Below, one piece after another: positions 55,091-64,000 of a stretch of DNA of 64,000 nucleotides (its first letter is position 1; every line of letters begins with the position of its first letter). Below the pieces are notes generated by a model. That model had not been told where the DNA came from and made no database searches. It saw only the letters and a list, made by a program, of their open reading frames with translations. Position numbers and translations under genes: made by a program. The stretch lies in assembly GCA_014075275.1 (NCBI GenBank), contig CP046179.1, forward strand, positions 567,932 to 631,931, in the 5' to 3' direction. This DNA comes from Boseongicola sp. (GTDB lineage Bacteria; Pseudomonadota; Alphaproteobacteria; Rhodobacterales; Rhodobacteraceae).

Positions 55091-55555
55091 ATGCGCTGCC
55101 CATTTTGCGGAAATATCGATACCCAAGTGAAAGACTCACGCCCGGCGGAAGATCACGTCGCCATACGGCGACGACGTTTTTGTCCCGCCTGCGGCGGACG
55201 TTTCACCACCTACGAGCGCGTTCAACTGCGCGATCTTGTAGTGATCAAATCCAATGGTCGGCGCGAAGATTTCGATCGCGACAAACTCGAGCGCTCGATC
55301 CGCATTGCCCTGCAAAAACGCCCCGTTGAACCCGAACGCATGGATCAAATGATCTCGGGCATAGTGCGCCGGTTGGAAAGCATGGGCGAAACCGACATTC
55401 CTTCGACCACCATCGGCGAGATCGTGATGGAGTCTCTCGCTCGCATCGACACTGTGGCCTACGTCCGCTTTGCCAGCGTCTACAAGAACTTCCAGGCAGC
55501 GGATGATTTCGACAAATTCGTAAGCGAGCTGCGGCCCCCCGCGAAAGACGAGTGA
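55091..55555 (+). CDS. nrdR: Transcriptional repressor NrdR
   Basis: ATP/dATP-sensing repressor of ribonucleotide reductase genes. 154 residues with an N-terminal zinc ribbon (CPFCG ... CPACGG) and an ATP-cone ([20 protein letters not shown]). Its stop overlaps the ribD GTG start. The nrdR-rib-nusB linkage is widespread. I see no NrdR box in the 268-bp upstream gap. Confidence 0.96.
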   Translation: MRCPFCGNIDTQVKDSRPAEDHVAIRRRRFCPACGGRFTTYERVQLRDLVVIKSNGRREDFDRDKLERSIRIALQKRPVEPERMDQMISGIVRRLESMGETDIPSTTIGEIVMESLARIDTVAYVRFASVYKNFQAADDFDKFVSELRPPAKDE

Positions 55556-56652
55556 CACTCGAAGACCAACGCCATATGCGGCATTCGTTGTCTTTGGGCG
55601 CGCGTGGTCTTGGGCGCGTCTGGCCGAACCCTGCTGTTGGCTGTGTCATCGTAAAAGATGGTCGCGTCATAGGTCGGGGGCGCACGGCTGACGGCGGTCG
55701 TCCCCACGCCGAAACAGTGGCATTGCAGCAGGCCGGCGGCCATGCGAACGGCGCGACCGTCTACGTAACCCTCGAACCATGCGCACATCAGGGTGAAACG
55801 CCGCCCTGCGCCGACGCCCTGATCGAAGCGGGCGTTTCCCGCGTTGTCATTGCCACAGGTGATCCAGACCCGCGCGTCGCGGGCAAAGGCATCGCGATTT
55901 TGCAAGCCGCTGGAATTGCTGTGGAAACCGATTGCCTGGGGGAAGCCGCTCGCCAGCAGCAGACAGGGTTTTTAACCCGCGTGACCAAAAGTCGCCCCAT
56001 GGTCACCCTGAAACTGGCATCCACACTTGATGGCCGGATTGCGACGGCGTCCGGTGAAAGCCAATGGATTACTGGTCCACAGGCTCGCCGCCGCGTCCAT
56101 GCCATGCGCGCAAATCACGATGCGATTCTGGTCGGGGCAGGGACCGTGCGCGCAGATGACCCATCACTAAATGTCCGCGACCTCGGTATTTCGCACTATC
56201 CTGTGCGCGTGGTTGCGTCCCGGCATCTGCGTTTGCCGCAGGACAGCAAACTTTTTCACACCGCAAGCGACCAACCTGTCTGGATCGTCTGCGATGAAAG
56301 TTCGGTCGAAACCCCCGAGGCGCAGTCTTGGCAAAAGGCAGGTGCTCGTCTGATCCCGGCGCGTCCCGCCAACGGCCAGATATCGGCGTCCGAAATGCTG
56401 ACGGAACTCGGCAAAACCGGCATCACCCGCATTTTCTGCGAAGGGGGCGGTATGCTGGCAGCGTCGCTTCTGATGGCGGATCTGGTTGACCAACTCATCG
56501 TCTTTGGCGCTGGCAAGGTTATCGGAGCTGAAGGTCAGCCCTCGGTTGGTCCTCTTGGTGTTTCGGAACTATCGACTGTGCCGAGCTTTGAACTTCAAGA
56601 CTGTTCAACAGTCGGTAATGACGTCCTGCAAATCTGGTCGCGAACAGGTTAA
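55552..56652 (+). CDS. ribD: Bifunctional riboflavin biosynthesis deaminase/reductase
   Basis: Catalyses the second and third steps of riboflavin synthesis. 366 residues: a deaminase domain with zinc motifs HAETVAL and [12 protein letters not shown], then a reductase domain ([32 protein letters not shown]). GTG start at 55552, coupled to nrdR. Its 3' end overlaps the 3' end of convergent kpsC by four bases. Confidence 0.95.
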   Translation: MTLEDQRHMRHSLSLGARGLGRVWPNPAVGCVIVKDGRVIGRGRTADGGRPHAETVALQQAGGHANGATVYVTLEPCAHQGETPPCADALIEAGVSRVVIATGDPDPRVAGKGIAILQAAGIAVETDCLGEAARQQQTGFLTRVTKSRPMVTLKLASTLDGRIATASGESQWITGPQARRRVHAMRANHDAILVGAGTVRADDPSLNVRDLGISHYPVRVVASRHLRLPQDSKLFHTASDQPVWIVCDESSVETPEAQSWQKAGARLIPARPANGQISASEMLTELGKTGITRIFCEGGGMLAASLLMADLVDQLIVFGAGKVIGAEGQPSVGPLGVSELSTVPSFELQDCSTVGNDVLQIWSRTG

Positions 56653-58640
56653 AGCCCCAGCTTTCGCAACAAACGTTGCCCAAAACTCGCTGTTCCCAAA
56701 ACAGGCGCATCCATCTTGGACAGCAGATAAACAGCTTGCTCCGCCGAAATTGCTTCGCCCGTCTCAGGATCGAAATATCGCGGATATCCAATCAGGCAGG
56801 CATGGGCCAGTTCTGCGAGGCGCACATCACGGGTGCGATGGCGCGGGCGTGGCGCGCGATCATCCGTCAGCCCCCATCCGGCATAAAAGGGCATGCCCAG
56901 ACAAGTTACCGGTTTACCGCGAAGCAGCGCTTCAAACCCCATTGTCGATGTCATGGTCCAAACCCTATCGCACAACGCCAACGCCTGATCCGCTCCAACG
57001 CCGTTCAGGGCGACGTCTGCCAATCCTTCAAGGTTGGCCTCGTCAACGGCACCTGTGCGCAAACCGACTTCCACATCCGGGTGCGGTTTCCAAAGGATCA
57101 ATGCGTCAGGGTTCTCCGCGCGCGCCATTTTCAACAAATTAAGATTTGTGCACACATCATGCGCCCCTAATATAACCGAGGCATCGTCTTCGACCTGACC
57201 GACAACCAGCACTTTTTGACGCTGATCGAAATTTTGGACTGAAATCTCTTGAAGATTGTATTTGGTTAATTTTTTGTTAACCATTTGCCCAGTCAAGTGC
57301 TCAGAACGTTCGATTTCTGCAAGCGGCAATTTCTCGGAATTGATGATTAGCTGGTCCAGTTTCGACGGTTTGCCGGGATCATAGTAGAGGCCGACGTCAT
57401 CCAGCACCAAGGATACCGGCGGCACCAGATCGGCCCCCAATCCCTTTGACCGCAGAAACCCGTCCTCCATCCTGATCGCGTCGACAGGGGCCTCGATCTG
57501 TCCCCAGGCAACAACTTTCCGCCCGTCCTTCGCGGCCTTTCGTGCAGCAGATGAAGCCTTCGAGAACGCCAACGGCTTTTCTCGGCCATACGCCTGTTTC
57601 AGATGCCGACGCTTCCAACGTCGCATCCCCACCGCCACATAACCGTCGCGATCCTGCCGCCAGGCCGAAGCCTTTGCCGCAAGCGAAGAGATGACGTCTT
57701 CGATCTCGCAAAGCCTATCCGACATCGGGTCATACCAGGTTGGATACAGGATCATCGCGCCTGCAAATAATTGCGCACGCGTCAATTCGCGCTGACGTCT
57801 TGGAAAGACCAATTCGTCAATCGTGCGACCCCATCCAGCATAGAAAGGTCGACCAAATACATATGGCCTATGACCCGCAAAAATGGCCTCGAACCCAAGG
57901 TTTGATGAATGCGTATAAACCGCCACCGCACCTTCGAACAAAACCCAAGGGCTGATGTCCGATGTAAAAAGCCGCGCGCGATCAACAGGCAGTTCCCCAT
58001 CGAAATGTCCCTTGCGCGCCCCCGCAATGGTTTCAGGATGCACTTTGATCAGGATGTCAGAGCCCGGATTTTCCTCTGCGGCCCGAACCAACATCTCGTG
58101 AAAGTCTGGCCGCGTGGCACCCATCAAAGCCGCGTCGCCTTCGGTCTGATCCAGAACCAGCACATAGCCTGGCGCAGGAGCCTCCAGTGTCGGATCGGTC
58201 GCGCAATACTTCCCTAGATGCCAATACTTTAGCCGTTCAATCGCGCCGCGCGCACGGTTCAAAAGCTGGGTATCATCCAACGGCTCGGTGGCCAGAATCC
58301 GTTCAATCTCGGATGGTTCTTCTCCATCGAAGTGAACTCCACGCTTGTCCAGAACAAGCCCTAGACCTTCGTCTCCGCCAACCCGTCCCGGCAAAACAGA
58401 TCGCAGGAAAGCATCCTCAACCGTCAGGATAGGGGCTTCGGTCCAACCGGCCACGGCTTCGCCCCGCCATGCGGTTGGCGAACGCCCCCAAACGCCAATT
58501 AGATCGTCGGCCACTGGAACGCCTGTAGCTACATCAAATCCGGCCAGTTCAAGAATGCGGCGCGCCCGGCGCCGCATCAGTAATCCGCCGTTGTAGACGC
58601 AAAGCCGCGTCCGCTCTGACGTGCCTTTGGCTTGGCTCAC
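56649..58640 (-). CDS. kpsC: KpsC-type capsule Kdo transferase
   Basis: 663 residues made of two similar halves, each with the pattern of KpsC retaining beta-Kdo transferases (for example VEDAFLRSVLPGR / RMEDGFLRSKGLG, and IFAGHRPYVFGRPFYAGWG / LLRGKPVTCLGMPFYAGWG). Intact KpsC adds alternating Kdo residues to phosphatidylglycerol to build the capsule anchor. GTG start at 58640 overlapping the kpsD stop. Last gene of kpsS-kpsD-kpsC. Confidence 0.88.
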   Translation of the reverse strand: MSQAKGTSERTRLCVYNGGLLMRRRARRILELAGFDVATGVPVADDLIGVWGRSPTAWRGEAVAGWTEAPILTVEDAFLRSVLPGRVGGDEGLGLVLDKRGVHFDGEEPSEIERILATEPLDDTQLLNRARGAIERLKYWHLGKYCATDPTLEAPAPGYVLVLDQTEGDAALMGATRPDFHEMLVRAAEENPGSDILIKVHPETIAGARKGHFDGELPVDRARLFTSDISPWVLFEGAVAVYTHSSNLGFEAIFAGHRPYVFGRPFYAGWGRTIDELVFPRRQRELTRAQLFAGAMILYPTWYDPMSDRLCEIEDVISSLAAKASAWRQDRDGYVAVGMRRWKRRHLKQAYGREKPLAFSKASSAARKAAKDGRKVVAWGQIEAPVDAIRMEDGFLRSKGLGADLVPPVSLVLDDVGLYYDPGKPSKLDQLIINSEKLPLAEIERSEHLTGQMVNKKLTKYNLQEISVQNFDQRQKVLVVGQVEDDASVILGAHDVCTNLNLLKMARAENPDALILWKPHPDVEVGLRTGAVDEANLEGLADVALNGVGADQALALCDRVWTMTSTMGFEALLRGKPVTCLGMPFYAGWGLTDDRAPRPRHRTRDVRLAELAHACLIGYPRYFDPETGEAISAEQAVYLLSKMDAPVLGTASFGQRLLRKLGL

Positions 58641-59770
58641 TCGACCAGCTGTTCGATCGAAGATGCCGTCTGCAATGGCCCGACAACCGCAGTCAGCACC
58701 TTGGCAAACTGCGTATAAGGTGCCTCGGTCACATAGACAGTATCACCATCACGGATCGAGAAATCCCGCGCCACGAAGACACCATTTGGACCAGTGATAT
58801 CAAGCACATAAACCATGCGCTGTTCGCCAATCAGATCAAAACGACCCAAGACGGTATTGGCAATTTCAGCTGGTTCATTTCGAAAAACAAAGACGCCGGT
58901 TGGATCAGCCACATTGCTCGAAAGACCGCCAACCCTCGCCAGAGCCTCGATGGCAGAAATCGACTGGGTGTCGAACGGCACCTTCTGTTGCGCGCCTGTC
59001 GCGCCAAGGGCAGTGAAGAAGCGTTTGTCTTCCTCCACCAAGATCCTGTCGCCACTGCGCAGAGCCACATCCAGACGCGGATCGGTATAAAGATCCTGCA
59101 ACCAGATCGTCCCGCTATGAGCTCCACGTATCAAAGTAATCTGCGTGATTTCCGGGGGCAGGGTGATCCCACCCGATCGTGCCAACATCGCCGTCAGGGT
59201 TCTGGTAGGCCGTTCAATCGGATAGACGCCTTGCGCACCAACCCCACCAATCAGCGAAACTGTTGCTCCATCGCCGGGCATACGGCGCACCAATACCTGT
59301 GGATCAGGTGTCTGTGCTTCCAGCTTCTCGGTGATAATCCGGCGCACGGTCTCAGTTGTGTTTCCAGCTGCGCGAATGCGCCCGGCGTAGGGCACAAAGA
59401 TAAACCCACTGCCATCAACTTGAATTTCTTCCAACGAGGCACCGCCAGTCGAGGCCGACGCCAACAGCCCGTCCTCAACGTTCTCCCAAATGGTCAAGCC
59501 CAGCGTATCGCCCGCGCTGATGGTATCGGATCCCAGCGAAGCGGCTTTGGTTAAACCCTCAGCAAATCCAAGCGCAGGAGCAACTGCCGTTGTGCGGGTA
59601 ACGTGATCGTTGACGGTAACAACAAAGGCATCGCCCTGTTCTTGCACAGCGCCCGAGAAGATTTCGTTTTTTGTGGGTCCAGATCGCGGAAGCGCGCACC
59701 CAGTCAGGGCCACACTTGTCACAACGCACAGCACGATCGCCCGTGCCTGGCGGTTACCTGTAATATTCAC
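58637..59770 (-). CDS. kpsD: Polysaccharide export outer-membrane lipoprotein (KpsD/Wza type)
   Basis: 377 residues. The signal peptide ends in the lipobox VALTGC. The Poly_export domain (SAGDTLGLTIWENV ... GSGFIFVPYAGRIRAAG) is followed by SLBB repeats (GGVGAQGVYPIERPTRTLTAML, IRDGDTVYVTEAPYTQF). It should form the outer-membrane channel for the capsule. Placed between kpsS and kpsC. Confidence 0.9.
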   Translation of the reverse strand: MNITGNRQARAIVLCVVTSVALTGCALPRSGPTKNEIFSGAVQEQGDAFVVTVNDHVTRTTAVAPALGFAEGLTKAASLGSDTISAGDTLGLTIWENVEDGLLASASTGGASLEEIQVDGSGFIFVPYAGRIRAAGNTTETVRRIITEKLEAQTPDPQVLVRRMPGDGATVSLIGGVGAQGVYPIERPTRTLTAMLARSGGITLPPEITQITLIRGAHSGTIWLQDLYTDPRLDVALRSGDRILVEEDKRFFTALGATGAQQKVPFDTQSISAIEALARVGGLSSNVADPTGVFVFRNEPAEIANTVLGRFDLIGEQRMVYVLDITGPNGVFVARDFSIRDGDTVYVTEAPYTQFAKVLTAVVGPLQTASSIEQLVE

Positions 59771-59866
59771 TGCTCGGTCTCCTCGACCTTGTTTTTGCCT
59801 GCCTCGGCTTATTTTGTCTCAAACCTAGACGCTGAAAATCGCGAATTCCAGCAATATGACAGGCTG

Positions 59867-61153
59867 TTAGCTCACAACTTTCAGGTGTTGCGGACCCGCC
59901 GCAGGGCGATTCAGAACAGTTTCGTAGGGATCTTTGGCGCGCAACATAAGATCGGGCAATTTTCGATATAGTTTTCGCCGGTTGCGAAGCCCATAAAATC
60001 CGCCGGGTGTCTGTGACGTTGCCAGCAGAAAACGTCTATAAATTTCATAGGCTTCGGTGTTGGGCAAGGAAGGTGAAGCAAAGAACTTGTCCAGCGATTG
60101 GGACGAAGCAAATTCGGGCCGGTGATAGGCCGCTGGACCAAACGACTTTAGCGGCAATCCCCGCCACAAAACCTGTTCTGCGGCGGTGGAGTTAACCGTA
60201 ACGGCGCTTTCGGCCCCGTCCAGCAATCGCGCCAGTTTTCCGCCTGTCAGCAGACACACACGGCCATGAAGACCGAACTCGCCAGTCAACGACTTAACCA
60301 AGGGTGCCAATGGTTCACGACCATCCTCTAATGGATGAGCCTTTATGACCAAGCGATGATGTGCTGGCGCACCGCGCGCAAAACCATCAAAAACGCTGTG
60401 CAGAAAATCGGATTGCGAGTTGAAGCGCCCATTGTCCAGGAAGTTGGCGTCATGAGCCAATTGCAAAAGGACAACGTGATACGGGTGCGTTTGTAGACGA
60501 ATGGCTATTGTCGCCATCCACCTTTGCATTCGTCGCAACGGCATCGTCAGCAAGTGCTTCAGATACAACCAGAATTCGCCCTGCGGCTCCGGTGTTCGAT
60601 GAGGTTTAAATCCCGGATACTTACCGCGTCCTGCCAACAAAATGGCGTGATAAGTAGCCCCCCAGAGTACATGGGCCCGCATGTCTCCCCAGCGGTCCGG
60701 CGCCCTGTGCAAAGGTGCGCTTCCATGATCCAGTGCCTGGCGCATATCCTCGATGGTCAACGCACGCATCGGTGACGTCGCATTTGCGCCGCCGCGTTCG
60801 TAGCTGACCCAATAGGGGCGCAAATAGCCTTCTTCAAAAACATGCAGTTTAACGCCCAAACGGGTCGCAACGTCATGGGCGGTTTTGTGGATCGGTCGAC
60901 TGGCCCCGTAATAGACAATGTCCGTAACGCCGTTGCGTTCCACAAATTCCGTCAACCAACCTGGCCAGTCGGAATGTCCGCCGTGATAGGCGTGATACGT
61001 GTCTTGCTGACGCCAAAACACCTGGTCCCCAAAGTTGAAACCAATTCGGGATGTTCTCGCACCCGCACGCCGCAAACGCTTTGAAAGTCCTGCAAAGAAG
61101 GGCCCATGCGGTCCCTGCAAAAACAGAAAATGACGTGTTGATGCCCCAGACAT
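59867..61153 (-). CDS. kpsS: KpsS-type capsule Kdo transferase
   Basis: 428 residues. FLFLQGPHGPFFAGLSKRL opens the protein, with HVFEEGYLRPYWVSYERGG and VNSTAAEQVLWRGLPLKSFG further on, the KpsS pattern. KpsS adds the first Kdo to phosphatidylglycerol before KpsC extends it. The start at 61153 precedes the family start; the frame open to 61333 overlaps ribE antisense. First gene of the cassette; no kpsMTE transporter is in the window. Confidence 0.88.
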   Translation of the reverse strand: MSGASTRHFLFLQGPHGPFFAGLSKRLRRAGARTSRIGFNFGDQVFWRQQDTYHAYHGGHSDWPGWLTEFVERNGVTDIVYYGASRPIHKTAHDVATRLGVKLHVFEEGYLRPYWVSYERGGANATSPMRALTIEDMRQALDHGSAPLHRAPDRWGDMRAHVLWGATYHAILLAGRGKYPGFKPHRTPEPQGEFWLYLKHLLTMPLRRMQRWMATIAIRLQTHPYHVVLLQLAHDANFLDNGRFNSQSDFLHSVFDGFARGAPAHHRLVIKAHPLEDGREPLAPLVKSLTGEFGLHGRVCLLTGGKLARLLDGAESAVTVNSTAAEQVLWRGLPLKSFGPAAYHRPEFASSQSLDKFFASPSLPNTEAYEIYRRFLLATSQTPGGFYGLRNRRKLYRKLPDLMLRAKDPYETVLNRPAAGPQHLKVVS

Positions 61154-61253
61154 ATCCGCTTGATACCCAGCATTCGAACGCCTGTCACCTGCCTTGACCT
61201 TGCAGTGCTGGGGCAGTCGGTTTAGGTCACTGTCAACACTGGGGAGTTTGGCG

Positions 61254-61841
61254 ATGTTCACCGGAATTGTCACCGATATGGGGCGGATACTGGAAGTCCG
61301 GCAAGCGGGTGATCTGAATGTTCGGATCGGCACGTCTTATGACATCAACACAATAGACATCGGTGCATCGATCGCTTGTGATGGCGTATGTCTGACGGTC
61401 GTCGCCATAGGTTCCGAACCACAAAACTGGTTCGATGTGCAAATTTCAGCAGAAAGCGTTTCTGTCACCAATCTGGGTGATTGGGCCATTGATCGAACTG
61501 TGAATTTGGAACGCGCATTAAAGGTCGGGGATGAGCTGGGCGGGCACATCGTCTCGGGGCACGTAGACGGACTGGCTGAGGTTGCGAATGTGCAGGACGA
61601 GGGCGACAGCACTAGGGTGACCTTAAAAGCGCCATCTGATTTGGCGCGTTTCATTGCCCCGAAAGGCTCTGTCACTCTGAACGGAACTTCTCTGACGGTT
61701 AATGACGTTGAAGGCGACACTTTTGGCATCAACTTCATCCCACACACCAAGGCCGTAACGACCTGGGGGCGGGTCGCAGTTGGCGACCGGGTCAACCTGG
61801 AGATCGATACTCTGGCCCGCTACGTCGCCAGACTCGCCTAA
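61254..61841 (+). CDS. ribE: Riboflavin synthase alpha chain
   Basis: Dismutates two lumazines to riboflavin and the pyrimidine dione. 195 residues with the MFTGIVTDMGRI start and two lumazine-binding repeats (IDIGASIACDGVCLTVV, FIAPKGSVTLNGTSLTVN). It is separated from ribD by the kps cassette on the other strand, so it needs its own promoter in or near 61154-61253. No FMN riboswitch pattern is seen there. Confidence 0.95.
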   Translation: MFTGIVTDMGRILEVRQAGDLNVRIGTSYDINTIDIGASIACDGVCLTVVAIGSEPQNWFDVQISAESVSVTNLGDWAIDRTVNLERALKVGDELGGHIVSGHVDGLAEVANVQDEGDSTRVTLKAPSDLARFIAPKGSVTLNGTSLTVNDVEGDTFGINFIPHTKAVTTWGRVAVGDRVNLEIDTLARYVARLA

Positions 61842-61991
61842 AGTCAGTAAGCCCGCATTAAACCGTTCGACCTAAATTTGCGGAAACTGGCTTTTTGCGC
61901 AGTCAATCTGCGTGATCGGCGCGTTGATCCCTCTGGCCATCACTGGGCGCTTAAGCTATTCGCTGGCGCAAGCTGCATATGGACATTGCTC

Positions 61992-63116
61992 ATGACATTC
62001 GAGAACCCCGGACCGGTCGAAGAAAACTGGCGCGACGCCGTGTCTTCCATCGAGGAAATCTTAGAAGATGCTCGAAATGGCCGAATGTTTATTCTGGTCG
62101 ACCACGAAGATCGCGAGAACGAAGGCGATCTAGTCATTCCCGCTCAGATGGCAACGCCAGAGGCGATCAACTTTATGGCCAAACATGGCCGGGGCCTGAT
62201 TTGCCTGACCATGACAGGCGAGCGTTGCGACGCGCTTGGACTACCATTGATGGCGTCTCACAATTCGTCTCGCCACGAAACAGCCTTCACCATTTCGATT
62301 GAAGCCCGCGAGGGCGTCACCACAGGCATCTCTGCTCATGACCGAGCCCGCACAGTGGCCGTTGCCATCGATGGCGGAAAATCGGCATCGGATATCGCGA
62401 CCCCGGGCCACATCTTCCCGCTGCGCGCGCGTGATGGCGGTGTCCTGGTTCGGGCCGGACATACAGAAGCTGCGGTAGACGTTGCAAGGCTTGCTGGTCT
62501 CAATGCCTCGGGCGTCATATGCGAAATTATGAACGAAGATGGCAGCATGAGCCGTTTGCCCGACCTTGTGTCTTTTGCCCAGCTTCACAATCTGAAGATC
62601 GGGACCATCAGTGACTTGATCGCCTACCGTCGACGCCACGACAATCTTGTTGCGGTTACCAAAGAAGAGACCGTCAAATCTGAGTTCGGTGGCGACTGGA
62701 AGATGCAAATCTTCACCGATACCGCCCACGGTGACGAACATATCGTTCTGACGACAGGCGACATTTCCGGCGATGAACCCTGTCTGGTGCGCATGCATGC
62801 GTTGGACCCGATGCTGGACATTGTTGGCTTGGGCCCCCGTGGTCGTGCGGCTGAATTCGGTGATGCGATGAAACTGATCAGCGAAGAGGGACGCGGTGTT
62901 TTAGTCCTCTTACGTGATACAACGATGAAGTTGGTGACAGGCGACGCGGTATCCCCGCAAACACTTCGGCAATATGGCCTGGGCGCGCAAATTTTATCGT
63001 CTCTGGGACTGGCCCAGTTGATCCTTCTAACTAACTCTCCGCAACCCAAAGTCGTTGGTTTGGACGCCTATGGATTGGAGATTGTCGGCACCCGTAAGAT
63101 TTCGGAGATCGGATAA
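61992..63116 (+). CDS. ribB: 3,4-Dihydroxy-2-butanone-4-phosphate synthase with degenerate RibA-like domain (RibBX type)
   Basis: Makes the four-carbon unit of the lumazine ring. 374 residues. The RibB domain (about 1-215) is complete: LVDHEDRENEGDLVIPA, MAKHGRGLICL and RAGHTEAAVDVARLAG. The C-terminal part aligns in layout with GTP cyclohydrolase II but lacks its zinc cysteines (the segment reads CLVRMHALDPMLDIVG) and its HRQEGRG loop (EEGRGVLVLLRD). It should not open GTP, so a separate RibA elsewhere is expected. The stop overlaps the ribH start. Confidence 0.9.
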   Translation: MTFENPGPVEENWRDAVSSIEEILEDARNGRMFILVDHEDRENEGDLVIPAQMATPEAINFMAKHGRGLICLTMTGERCDALGLPLMASHNSSRHETAFTISIEAREGVTTGISAHDRARTVAVAIDGGKSASDIATPGHIFPLRARDGGVLVRAGHTEAAVDVARLAGLNASGVICEIMNEDGSMSRLPDLVSFAQLHNLKIGTISDLIAYRRRHDNLVAVTKEETVKSEFGGDWKMQIFTDTAHGDEHIVLTTGDISGDEPCLVRMHALDPMLDIVGLGPRGRAAEFGDAMKLISEEGRGVLVLLRDTTMKLVTGDAVSPQTLRQYGLGAQILSSLGLAQLILLTNSPQPKVVGLDAYGLEIVGTRKISEIG

Positions 63117-63658
63117 TGGCTGGCCATTCCGACAACGATCTAGGCCTGCCGAACTTTACCCAACCGGTAAAGATCATGATCGTTATTGCGCCCTATTACA
63201 CAAAAATATCCGAGGCCCAATTGGCGTCGGCAAGGGGCGTAATTGAAAGCGTAGGCGCCACCCACGAGACCATCGAAGTGCCCGGTTCTCTGGAAATTCC
63301 AGCTGCAATTAATCTGGCCCATCGTTTGTCCAACTATGATGGATTTGTTGCGCTGGGTTGCGTGATACGTGGGCGAACCAGTCACTATGACGTGGTCGTC
63401 AACGAAAGTGCCCGGGGCCTGACCCTGCTGGGTTTGCAGGGGCTGGCGATAGGCAACGGGATAATCACCGTCGAGAATATGGAGCAAGCCGAGGAACGTG
63501 CTGACGCAAACCGACTGGATACAGCTGGCGGAGCTGCGGGCGCAGCCTTGCATCTGGTCGCACTGGCCCGTCGTTTTGGCGGCACCAAAAAGTCAGTTGG
63601 GTTTACCCCCGGCGACATTCAGATTGCAGGCGACATGGGCGGCTCGAACCAGGCATGA
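63116..63658 (+). CDS. ribH: 6,7-Dimethyl-8-ribityllumazine synthase
   Basis: Condenses the RibB and RibD products. 180 residues with EVPGSLEIPAAI, ALGCVIRGRTSHYDVV and DTAGGAAGAALHLVAL-type signature segments. ATG overlaps the ribB stop (TAATG) and its TGA overlaps the nusB start, giving ribB-ribH-nusB coupling. Confidence 0.95.
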   Translation: MAGHSDNDLGLPNFTQPVKIMIVIAPYYTKISEAQLASARGVIESVGATHETIEVPGSLEIPAAINLAHRLSNYDGFVALGCVIRGRTSHYDVVVNESARGLTLLGLQGLAIGNGIITVENMEQAEERADANRLDTAGGAAGAALHLVALARRFGGTKKSVGFTPGDIQIAGDMGGSNQA

Positions 63659-64000
63659 GCAACAACAAACGGCAGATGAAGTCAGCGGCGCGGCTTTATG
63701 CGGTGCAGGCGCTTTTTCAGATGGAAGCCTCTGGTCAAACCGTCGAAGCGGTGCAATCGGAATTTGAAGATCATCGCTTCGGCGCTGAATATGACGGCGA
63801 CTCGATGGCCGAGGGAGACGTGAACTTGTTCCGTCAGCTGATAGACGGAGCTGTCAATTGGCAGGCAAAGATCGACCAGATGACGGATCGTGCGTTGGTG
63901 GCCAAGTGGCCGATCAACCGTATTGATCCAACCATCCGTGCCTTGTTTCGTGCTGCCGGGTCCGAGTTTCTTGAAGGCAACGCCCCCCCAAAAGTCGTGA
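63655..64000 (+). CDS. nusB: Transcription antitermination factor NusB, N-terminal part
   Basis: 115 codons before the window edge. SAARLYAVQALFQMEASGQTV, then LVAKWPINRIDPTIRALFRA and FLEGNAPPKVV are NusB segments. It binds boxA RNA with S10 in rRNA antitermination. Starts four bases inside ribH (ATGA). The remaining roughly 40 residues lie outside the window. Confidence 0.93.
   Translation, partial: MSNNKRQMKSAARLYAVQALFQMEASGQTVEAVQSEFEDHRFGAEYDGDSMAEGDVNLFRQLIDGAVNWQAKIDQMTDRALVAKWPINRIDPTIRALFRAAGSEFLEGNAPPKVV

Noticed and set aside
54823-55126. Overlapping minus-strand frames upstream of nrdR
   Set aside because: Arg/Cys/Trp-rich shadow sequence without domain or start signals.
61842-61991. 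FMN riboswitch before ribB or ribE
   Set aside because: No conserved FMN-element boxes in the 150-base gap or before ribE.

Overview
The window reads as a chromosomal segment of an alphaproteobacterium, most likely Rhodobacterales (Roseobacter group). Evidence: the ftsW-murG-murC order, an RluD/RpoH pair, an nrdR-ribD ... ribE-ribB-ribH-nusB cluster, several small proteins of types I associate with Rhodobacterales, and a tRNA-His lacking the G-1 residue (a known alphaproteobacterial trait). Most of the window is housekeeping DNA with tightly packed, often 1-4 base overlapping genes.

Layout. 1-2.7 kb: cell-wall genes murC (cut by the window edge), murG and ftsW on the minus strand. 3-8 kb: two membrane proteins, heat-shock sigma factor rpoH with a sigma-32-like promoter, rluD, a metallophosphoesterase. 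8-15 kb: a beta-barrel-type lipoprotein, tRNA-His, a MarR-GNAT fusion with its own palindrome, mmcB with an SOS-like box, an EEP nuclease-fold protein, pncB, metY. 15-20.5 kb: a PAS protein, a glycosyltransferase-like protein and a BgsB/BgsA-like polysaccharide synthesis pair whose synthase is broken by a frameshift and a stop codon inside the PilZ-like c-di-GMP domain. 20.5-27.6 kb: malic enzyme and a coupled pyrimidine/nucleoside salvage operon (cdd-deoA-deoB-add-upp).

29.3-35.4 kb is the accessory region: an IS3-family element, the 3' remnant of an AbiEii-type toxin gene, a Mrr-type restriction endonuclease with a long N-terminal part, a MerR-like regulator behind a perfect 15-bp inverted repeat, a small ORF and a tyrosine integrase that abuts the 3' end of tRNA-Cys. 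It looks like a small defence island integrated at tRNA-Cys, now eroded.

35.6-50 kb: a PCMT-like methyltransferase, TolC, an acidic PopZ-like protein, a frameshifted membrane protein, homoserine dehydrogenase, glutamate dehydrogenase, a TadE/TadE/TadG-like trio, dnaG and rpoD. 50-54.6 kb: a patch of small and broken genes: a PD-(D/E)XK-like pseudogene, a GIY-YIG gene among REP-like hairpins, hlyU, a TylF-like methyltransferase, IMPACT, three 11-bp tandem repeats, a frameshifted DHFR-like gene, yjbQ and dodecin. 55-64 kb: nrdR and the riboflavin genes, interrupted by an opposite-strand capsule cassette (kpsS-kpsD-kpsC), ending in nusB cut by the window edge.

Four loci carry apparent frameshifts or in-frame stops. 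All four frameshifts lie in short homopolymer runs, so real decay and sequencing error must be separated before the losses are interpreted.
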